Below, in pieces: positions 14,808 through 20,918 of a stretch of 34,645 nucleotides of DNA (position 1 is its first letter; the number at the start of each line of letters is the position of its first letter). A model generated the notes under the pieces. It saw nothing but the letters and a program-made list of their open reading frames with translations, had not been told where the DNA came from and ran no database searches. The DNA comes from Pseudomonadota bacterium (GTDB lineage Bacteria > Pseudomonadota > Alphaproteobacteria > Caulobacterales > Caulobacteraceae), in NCBI GenBank assembly GCA_023424215.1, contig JAFAEC010000019.1:1-34645 (forward strand), read 5' to 3'. A program made the translations under genes and the position numbers.

Positions 14808-17159
14808 TCAGTCGGCCCCGGCCATCCGCCAGTCAGCGCCCAGCCCCAGCTCCGGCGGCGCGGCGGCGGTCTGGGCCTCCAGCGGCAGGTGCAGGATGAA
14901 GGCGGCGCCCTTGCCCGGCTCGCTCTCCACCTCGGCCCAGCCGCCATGGAGCTCGACCAGCGCCTTGACCAGGGCCAGGCCCACGCCGGGGCCGCCGCGC
15001 TCGCGCCGCACGAAGCGGTCGAAGACGTGCGCCTGCAGGTGATAGGGGATGCCGCGGCCGGTGTCCTCGACCCGGATGCGCACCTCGGCCGGGCCGCTTT
15101 CGGCGGTCAGGCTCACGGCCCCGCCCTCGCCCACGGCGCGCGCGGCGTTGTCGAGCAACAGCTCCAGCGCCTGTTCGACCCTTTGGGCGTCGGCCCGGAT
15201 GGGGCGCAGTCCGGACGGACAGTGCACATTCAGCGCCGCCCCGCGCCCTTCGATGCGCGACCGCGCCCGGCCGGCCGCCTCGTTCATCAGGTCGCAGACG
15301 CGGACGTCGCCGAGCGTGAGCTCCATCTCCCCGGCGTCGATCTGGGCCATGTCGAGCACGTCGTCGATAGAGTCCGCCAGCTGGCTCGCGGCCACCCGGA
15401 TCGCCCCGGCGTGCTGGCGGCTGCGCTCGGGCAGGTCGGCCTGCGCCTCCAGCAGCTCCGAATAGCCGACGATGGTCGTCAGCGGCGTGCGCAGCTCGTA
15501 GGAGACGCTGCCCACGAATTCGCGTTTCAGCGCCTGGCTCTCCTCCAGCGCCGCGGCCTTGGCCGCCAGCGCCTGCTCCAGGTCGCGTCGCGCCGTCACG
15601 TCGGAGAAGGCCACCAGCGTCGCCCCGTCCGGCAGCGGGCGGGTCTGCCAAGCGGCCACGCGGCCGTCGGCGGTGCGCCCTTCGCCGGAGATCGGCACCC
15701 GGCTTTCCGGATCGGGATCGGCCACCCGTGCCTTCAACCCCAGCCACAGGCTCGGGTCCGGCATGGTCTCCTGGCACAGGGCGGCGACGGCGTCGAAATC
15801 GCCCGCGGTCCGCAGCTGCTCGCCGGTCACGCCCCAGAACGCCTCGAAGGCCTCGTTGTGCAGCCGGATGCGCCCGTCCGAGCCGAACACCGCCACCGCG
15901 TCGTTCAGCTTGTCGAGGGTGGCGGTCTGCACCTGCAGCTGGGCGTTGAAGCGGCTGCGCAGCTTCAGTTCGTCGGTGATGTCCGAGAACAGCAGCAGCA
16001 CGCCCCCGAGGGGGTGCGGCTGGCGCACCACCCGCAGGGTGCGTCCGTCCGGCAGCGACCAGCTGTCGTCCGGCGCGGCCTCGGCGGCCCCGTAGAAGTC
16101 CAGCTCGCGCGCCTTCCAGCCGGCGTAGTCGACCACCTCCGGCAGCTGCCGCCGCTGGCGCAGCCGGTCCAGCAGTTCGGCGTGCGTCGGCCGCTCGTCG
16201 AGCCACGCCGGGTCCAGCCCGAACAGCTGCTGGAAGGCGGTGTTGTGGAAGGCCAGCCGCTTCGACGGCCCGAAGATGGCGACCGCGTCGGCGAGATGGT
16301 TCAGGGTCTCGTCGTGGGCCTCGACGTGGCGACGCAGGGTGTCGCGGGTCTCTTCCGCCTCCGTCATGTCCAGGGCGAAGGCCAGAACCGCCCCGGCGCC
16401 GCCGGGGGCCGGCTCGGCCACGATCCGCCAGGCCCGCCGTCGCCCGCCGCCGGTGGTCCAGCGGAAACCCTCCTGGCGCTGGTGCAGCCGACCCGCCTCG
16501 GCCACGATGGCGTCCGCGCCGCGGTCGAAGCTCAGACCCTTCTCGCGCGCCGTCTCGACGCTCTCGACCTTCATCTCCGCCAGCCAGGCCCGGTTGGCCC
16601 ACGCCAGCCGCCCGGCCGCGTCGACCACCCAGGTCGGGGACGGATAGAAATCGGCCAGCAGGCCAAGGCCGCTCTCGGCCGCCGTGCCGACCAGCCCCAG
16701 CCGCGACAGGCGCAGCCACGCCGCGCCCGCCGACGACCGCCCCTCGACCGCCCAGGCCCCGCCGGGGCCTTCCATCACCGCGTCGAACGGCTCGCCCCGC
16801 TCGATCAGGCCGTCGAGACGCGGTCCGGCGACCCCGCGGACGGCGTCGAGCACCGCCAGGGCCGGATCGTCAGCGACGTCCTCCGGCGCGGCCAGTTCCT
16901 TCAGCAGGTCGTCCCACGTGGCCGGAGCGCCCAGCCGCGCGGCGCCGCCGCCGGGAGTCAGCGCCAGGCGCACATCCTCGAACGCCGCCAGGGCGCCGTC
17001 GCGGTGGGCGAGATCGACCCGCGTGGCGGCCATGGCCGTCTCCAGCGCCGCGTTCCGCTCGGCCAGCCGCCCGCGCAGCCGCGCCGCCCAGGCGCTGAGC
17101 GCCAGAGCCAGCCCCGCGGCGCCCGCGGTCGCGACATAGGCGATGTCGGCTTCCGCCAT
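14808..17159 (-). CDS. divL: DivL-type cell-cycle pseudo-histidine kinase (Tyr in H-box)
   Basis: This 783-residue protein has a membrane helix at about 8-25, several PAS domains (roughly 165-270, 285-395, 410-520), a HisKA-type dimerisation helix and a C-terminal HATPase domain. In the H-box the phosphoacceptor His is replaced by Tyr554 (SVSYELRTPLT), the hallmark of Caulobacter DivL, whose equivalent is Tyr550. ATP-site motifs remain: ELLLDNAARAV, VEDTGRGIP and GVGLALVKALVELHGG. In Caulobacter DivL is a polar protein that works with DivK and CckA to control CtrA and asymmetric division. The length matches closely. This gene is the strongest single taxonomic marker for the right-hand part. 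Confidence 0.93.
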   Translation of the reverse strand: MAEADIAYVATAGAAGLALALSAWAARLRGRLAERNAALETAMAATRVDLAHRDGALAAFEDVRLALTPGGGAARLGAPATWDDLLKELAAPEDVADDPALAVLDAVRGVAGPRLDGLIERGEPFDAVMEGPGGAWAVEGRSSAGAAWLRLSRLGLVGTAAESGLGLLADFYPSPTWVVDAAGRLAWANRAWLAEMKVESVETAREKGLSFDRGADAIVAEAGRLHQRQEGFRWTTGGGRRRAWRIVAEPAPGGAGAVLAFALDMTEAEETRDTLRRHVEAHDETLNHLADAVAIFGPSKRLAFHNTAFQQLFGLDPAWLDERPTHAELLDRLRQRRQLPEVVDYAGWKARELDFYGAAEAAPDDSWSLPDGRTLRVVRQPHPLGGVLLLFSDITDELKLRSRFNAQLQVQTATLDKLNDAVAVFGSDGRIRLHNEAFEAFWGVTGEQLRTAGDFDAVAALCQETMPDPSLWLGLKARVADPDPESRVPISGEGRTADGRVAAWQTRPLPDGATLVAFSDVTARRDLEQALAAKAAALEESQALKREFVGSVSYELRTPLTTIVGYSELLEAQADLPERSRQHAGAIRVAASQLADSIDDVLDMAQIDAGEMELTLGDVRVCDLMNEAAGRARSRIEGRGAALNVHCPSGLRPIRADAQRVEQALELLLDNAARAVGEGGAVSLTAESGPAEVRIRVEDTGRGIPYHLQAHVFDRFVRRERGGPGVGLALVKALVELHGGWAEVESEPGKGAAFILHLPLEAQTAAAPPELGLGADWRMAGAD

Positions 17160-17208
17160 CTGGTCCCGTTCAGCTCCCGCGCCCTGATTCGATAACCATA
17201 CCTGATGG

Positions 17209-17310
17209 GGGGCTGGGGACTAGGGACCAGGGACCAGGGAAAGGGAGGCCGCGTTTGGTGCGTCTCTGTCGCCTTCTCAACCTAGCCACTAGCCCCTAGA
17301 CCCTAGCCCC
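17209..17310. repeat. Inverted pair of CTAGGGA-like heptad arrays
   Basis: Four near-identical 7-base units (CTGGGGA, CTAGGGA, CCAGGGA, CCAGGGA) occupy 17213-17240, and four on the opposite strand (CCTAGCC, ACTAGCC, CCTAGAC, CCTAGCC) occupy 17281-17308. Extended to 30-base arms (17209-17238 and 17281-17310) they match as an inverted repeat at 23 of 30 positions around a 42-base spacer. The right arm ends directly at the ATG of the next gene, leaving that gene without an ordinary ribosome binding site. Confidence 0.75.
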
Positions 17311-17718
17311 ATGACCACCTGGACCGATCAAGCCGCCCCCTCGCTCGACGACTTCGCCCGCCTGGCGCGGGCGGCCTTCGACGACTTGCCCGATCCGTTC
17401 CGGACCCTGGCCGGCGACGTCGTCATCCGCGTCGACGACTTCGCCGACGACGAGACCCTCGCCGCCATGGACATGGAGGACCCGTTCGAACTGACGGGCC
17501 TCTACTTCGGCGTCGACATCGGCCGGCGCGACGAGATGGGCCCCGCCCCGGAGCCCGCCCGCATCTTCCTCTACCGCCGTCCCATCCTTGACGAGTGGTG
17601 CGAGCGCGGCGACGTCGGCCTCGACGAGATCATCGCCCACGTGCTGATCCACGAAATCGGCCACCACTTCGGCCTCGACGACGACCAGATCCACCACATC
17701 GAGGCGGCCGCGAACTGA
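17311..17718 (+). CDS. Metallopeptidase family protein (minimal zincin, COG3824-like)
   Basis: A 135-residue cytoplasmic protein with the zinc motif HExxHxxGxxD: His114, Glu115, His118, Gly121, Asp124 (HEIGHHFGLDDDQ). The segment GLYFGVDIGRRDE followed by IFLYRRPILDEW is typical of the small bacterial family of minimal metallopeptidases (COG3824, DUF1025). Members are about 120-140 residues and uncharacterised in most species. The start abuts the heptad inverted repeat and no Shine-Dalgarno sequence is visible. The next gene converges on it after 13 bases. Confidence 0.86.
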   Translation: MTTWTDQAAPSLDDFARLARAAFDDLPDPFRTLAGDVVIRVDDFADDETLAAMDMEDPFELTGLYFGVDIGRRDEMGPAPEPARIFLYRRPILDEWCERGDVGLDEIIAHVLIHEIGHHFGLDDDQIHHIEAAAN

Positions 17719-17731
17719 GGCGACGAGCGGA

Positions 17732-18265
17732 TCACCGACCTTCGGTGAGCCTGCCCAGCACGGATCCGTAGGCCTCACAGCCCAGTCCGTCCCCGTCTGC
17801 GTCAAGGTGTTCGCCAAAGCCATCCTTGCCTCGGCGGATCGGCGCGGCGTCGACCGCGCGCACCGCCTCGCAGTTGTAGAAGGCCAGGTCCGAGGCGATC
17901 AGCGCGGACGGCAGCGACTCGCACGCCACGCCGTCCCGGTCCTGATCGTTCCAGGACCAGTAGCCCGGCGCGCCCGTCGAGGCGGCCTCCAGCCCAACCG
18001 AACGACTGAACGTGCAACTCGGCGCGGCCGCGAGGTGCCGGAGGGAGTCCACCGGGGTGAATGGACTGGCGACCAGCGCCGCAAAGAGGCTTGCGAAAAC
18101 CGCCAGGAACAACGGCCAGGCGCTCCCGGCGAAGCGCGCGCCGCGACGCATCGCAACGCTTCGGTTATGGCGCCGGTGGACGTTGCCGAATCGTCGTTGG
18201 ATGCGCGCGAGTCGCTGCGCTTCCCGCGCGGCCTTCGTCTCCATGCGGCGACGGAACCGGTCCAT
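17732..18265 (-). CDS. Membrane-anchored protein with two Excalibur calcium-binding motifs
   Basis: The 177-residue product has a basic N-terminal region (1-45), one membrane helix at about 48-67 and an extracytoplasmic part carrying two Excalibur-type repeats: Cys84 to Cys115 ending in DQDRDGVACE, and Cys132 to Cys163 ending in DADGDGLGCE. Each repeat has the DxDxDG loop expected to bind calcium and a cysteine pair that could form a disulfide. The family is found at bacterial surfaces, often with nucleases or peptidases, but its role is unclear. Start at 18265 has no obvious ribosome binding site; Met8 (18244) is an alternative. Confidence 0.8.
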   Translation of the reverse strand: MDRFRRRMETKAAREAQRLARIQRRFGNVHRRHNRSVAMRRGARFAGSAWPLFLAVFASLFAALVASPFTPVDSLRHLAAAPSCTFSRSVGLEAASTGAPGYWSWNDQDRDGVACESLPSALIASDLAFYNCEAVRAVDAAPIRRGKDGFGEHLDADGDGLGCEAYGSVLGRLTEGR

Positions 18266-18289
18266 GCATCGACTCTGGGTCCACCCCGG

Positions 18290-18320
18290 TTGACGTCGGG
18301 TTTAGGCCCCCGCCTTAAAT
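18290..18320 (+). promoter_or_regulatory. Candidate sigma70-like promoter for rlmN
   Basis: TTGACG at 18290-18295 is followed 18 bases later by CTTAAA (18314-18319) in an AT-richer patch, 55-85 bases before the rlmN start. A second -10-like TATAAG lies at 18337-18342. Identified by eye only. Confidence 0.3.
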
Positions 18321-18374
18321 CTAGCGCGTTCTGTGGTATAAGCCCCGCCTCCCGCCGCCCGAAGGATCCCGCCC

Positions 18375-19532
18375 TTGAGCCTCACGCTCGACCTCTCGCG
18401 CACGCCCGCCGCCGCCGCCGCGGCGCCCGTCAACCTGTCCGGTCTGACGCGCGACGAGCTGCGCGAGGCGCTGGTCGCGGCAGAGATCTGCCCGCCCGAG
18501 AAGGCGCGCATGCGGGCGTCGCAGGTGTGGCGCTGGATCCACCACTACGGCCTGACCGACTTCGCCGGCATGAGCGACATCGGCAAGGACGTGCGGGCGA
18601 AACTGGCCGAGGCCTTCACCCTCGCCCGGCCCGAGATCGTCGAACGCCAGGTGTCGAAGGACGGCACCCGCAAATGGCTGATCCGCACCGCTCCGGGCAT
18701 CGAGATCGAGACGGTCTACATCCCCGACGTCGGCCGCGCCGGCGCCCTGTGTGTGTCGTCCCAGGTCGGCTGCACCCTGAACTGCACCTTCTGCCACACC
18801 GGCACCCAGAAGCTGGTTCGCAACCTGACCGCCGCCGAGATCGTGGCCCAGGTCCAGGTCGCCCGCGACGACCTCGGCGAATGGCCCTCGCCGAAGGAGG
18901 ACCGCCGCCTGTCGAACATCGTGTTCATGGGAATGGGCGAGCCGCTCTACAATCTGGACCACGTCGCCAACGCCATCGACATCATCTCGGACGGCGAGGG
19001 CATCGCCATCTCGCGCCGGCGCATCACCGTCTCGACCTCGGGCGTGGTGCCGATGATCCCCGAGCTGGGCGAGCGCACCCAGACCATGCTAGCCATCAGC
19101 CTGCACGCCACCAACGACCCGCTGCGCGACACCCTGGTGCCGCTCAACAAGAAGTATCCGCTCGAGCAGCTGATGGCGGCCATCCGCGCCTATCCGGGTC
19201 TCGGCAACGCCCGCCGCGTGACCTTCGAGTACGTCATGCTGAAGGGCGTCAACGACAGCCCCGAGGAGGCCCGGGCCCTGGTCAAGCTGATCCAGGGCAT
19301 CCCCGCCAAGATCAACCTGATCCCGTTCAATCCGTGGCCGGGGACGGACTATCAGTGCTCGGACTGGAAGACGATCGAGGCCTTCGCCGCCATCCTCAAC
19401 CGCGCCGGCTACGCCTCGCCGATCCGCACCCCGCGCGGCCGCGACATCCTAGCCGCCTGCGGCCAGCTGAAGTCGGAGAGCGAGAAGGTCCGCGCGTCGG
19501 CGCTGCGCAAGGCGGAGCAGGCGGCCGCCTGA
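18375..19532 (+). CDS. rlmN: Dual-specificity 23S rRNA/tRNA adenosine C2-methyltransferase
   Basis: RlmN is a radical SAM enzyme that methylates C2 of A2503 in 23S rRNA and A37 in some tRNAs. The 385-residue protein has the radical SAM cysteines Cys133, Cys137 and Cys140 (CTLNCTFC), the two mechanistic cysteines Cys126 (GALCVSSQ) and Cys362 (ILAACGQL), the GMGEPLYN and SLHATND motifs, and the N-terminal helical domain. The start is taken as TTG at 18375, which gives a normal N-terminus; GAAGGA lies 8 bases upstream. It appears to be monocistronic. Confidence 0.95.
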   Translation: MSLTLDLSRTPAAAAAAPVNLSGLTRDELREALVAAEICPPEKARMRASQVWRWIHHYGLTDFAGMSDIGKDVRAKLAEAFTLARPEIVERQVSKDGTRKWLIRTAPGIEIETVYIPDVGRAGALCVSSQVGCTLNCTFCHTGTQKLVRNLTAAEIVAQVQVARDDLGEWPSPKEDRRLSNIVFMGMGEPLYNLDHVANAIDIISDGEGIAISRRRITVSTSGVVPMIPELGERTQTMLAISLHATNDPLRDTLVPLNKKYPLEQLMAAIRAYPGLGNARRVTFEYVMLKGVNDSPEEARALVKLIQGIPAKINLIPFNPWPGTDYQCSDWKTIEAFAAILNRAGYASPIRTPRGRDILAACGQLKSESEKVRASALRKAEQAAA

Positions 19533-19638
19533 CCCGTCACACAGGGACACCAATCTTGACCGGGTGTGGCGCCGCGACGCTTGCGGAATGCGGCGTAAAG
19601 CGGGCAATCCGTTCATGTTTGCACCCGCACGGACCCCC

Positions 19639-20082
19639 ATGGACACCGCGTCCCTCTCTCCCCTGCTCGAAAGCGCCGAGGTCCAGGCCTTCGCCACCGG
19701 CTTTCCGACAACCCTGGCGCATCTCGGCGTCACCCTCGTCCTCATGCTGGCCGGCGCGGTGATCTACGCCCTGCTGACGCCGTGGAAGGAGATCGCCCTG
19801 ATCCGTGAGGGCAACTCCGCCGCCGCGGTGGCCTTCGCGGGCGTGCTGGTCGGCCTGTCCATTCCGCTCGCGGTCAGTCTCAGCGTCTCGACCTCGCTGA
19901 AGGACATCGTGCTGTGGGGCGTCGCCACGGTGGTCCTGCAGCTGCTCGCCTTCCGCATCGTCGACGTCCTGCTCACCGGCCTGCCCCAGCGCATCCGCGA
20001 GGGCGAGATCGCCGCCGCCGTCCTGCTGGTCGGCGCCAAGCTGGCCACCGCGCTGATCCTCGCCGCAGCGCTGACGGGCTGA
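19639..20082 (+). CDS. DUF350 family membrane protein
   Basis: A 147-residue protein with four predicted membrane helices (about 26-47, 62-82, 90-112 and 124-145). The sequence LIREGNSAAAVAFAGVLVGLSIPL and, near the end, the REGEIAAAVLLVGAKLATALI repeat of the same pattern, are characteristic of DUF350: the protein is two related helix-pair units. Function is unknown. In-frame ATGs also occur at 19564 and 19615; 19639 gives the usual length. It precedes the trypsin-like protease gene by 4 bases, so the two are probably co-expressed. Confidence 0.85.
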   Translation: MDTASLSPLLESAEVQAFATGFPTTLAHLGVTLVLMLAGAVIYALLTPWKEIALIREGNSAAAVAFAGVLVGLSIPLAVSLSVSTSLKDIVLWGVATVVLQLLAFRIVDVLLTGLPQRIREGEIAAAVLLVGAKLATALILAAALTG

Positions 20083-20086
20083 GCGC

Positions 20087-20914
20087 ATGGCGGGCCGTGT
20101 TCCCGACTGGCTGGTGTACACGGCGGTGCTTGGCGTCCTTCTGGTCGCTTCGCTGAACCGGAGGGAGAACGCCAACGCGCCCCCCGCGCCGCCGCCGCCG
20201 GATGAGACCGAAGGCGCCCTGCTGGGCCCCGTTACCCCGTTCGACCCGTCGGTCACCGTGCACGCCCCCGACATCCCCTTCCAGCCCAGTTCCGGCACGG
20301 CCTTCTCCATCGCGGACGAAGGCCTGTGGGTCACCGCCCGCCACGTGGTCGAGGGTTGTCGGCAGCCGGCGATCAAGGTCGGCGGGGGAAGGGCCGTGGC
20401 CGCCGACGTGCGGCTGGCGCCGCGCGCCGACGTCGCCGTCCTCCACACCGAAGGAGGGCCTCCGGCCATTCCCGTCGCGGGGATGGGCGGGCTGCGCGAG
20501 AACCAGCGCGGCTTCCACCCGGGATATCCGCAGGCGCGCGCCGGCGAGGTCGCTTCCCGTCTCCTGGGCCGGGAGACGCTGAAGGTGCGCGGCCGGGGAC
20601 AGCGCGACGAGCCCGTGCTGGCCTGGGCCGAGGTCGGCCGCACCGACGGGCTCGGCGGCACCCTGGCCGGCCTGTCGGGCGCGCCCGTGCTGGATCGTCA
20701 GGGCCGCGCCGTCGGCGTCACCATCGCCGAAAGCCCGCGCCGCGGCCGTATCTACACCACCGCGCCGGACACCTTCGGGCCCGCCGTACGCGGCCTGCAG
20801 CGGGCGGACGAACGGCTGACCGGCCGCGCCGTCACCATCGACAACTACGGCCTGGTCGCCGACGAACTGCGCCGCGAACTCCGCGTGGCGCAGGTCGTCT
20901 GCCTCTCCGCCTGA
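20087..20914 (+). CDS. Membrane-anchored trypsin-like serine protease
   Basis: A 275-residue protein with an N-terminal helix (about 8-23), a Pro-rich linker (31-39) and a chymotrypsin-fold domain. The catalytic triad is visible: His86 in TARHVV, Asp115 in ADVAVL, and Ser197 in GLSGAPVLD. There is no PDZ domain, unlike DegP/DegS. Cys91 next to the active-site His and Cys272 near the C-terminus may form a disulfide, fitting a periplasmic location. It is coupled to the upstream DUF350 gene by a 4-base gap and converges on the M16 peptidase gene. Substrate unknown. Confidence 0.85.
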   Translation: MAGRVPDWLVYTAVLGVLLVASLNRRENANAPPAPPPPDETEGALLGPVTPFDPSVTVHAPDIPFQPSSGTAFSIADEGLWVTARHVVEGCRQPAIKVGGGRAVAADVRLAPRADVAVLHTEGGPPAIPVAGMGGLRENQRGFHPGYPQARAGEVASRLLGRETLKVRGRGQRDEPVLAWAEVGRTDGLGGTLAGLSGAPVLDRQGRAVGVTIAESPRRGRIYTTAPDTFGPAVRGLQRADERLTGRAVTIDNYGLVADELRRELRVAQVVCLSA

Positions 20915-20918
20915 GCCC

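Noticed and set aside
14889..17195. A 768-codon plus-strand frame antisense to divL
   Set aside because: The translation is Arg/Gln/Gly-rich without domains, typical of antisense shadows, whereas the minus strand gives a clear DivL.
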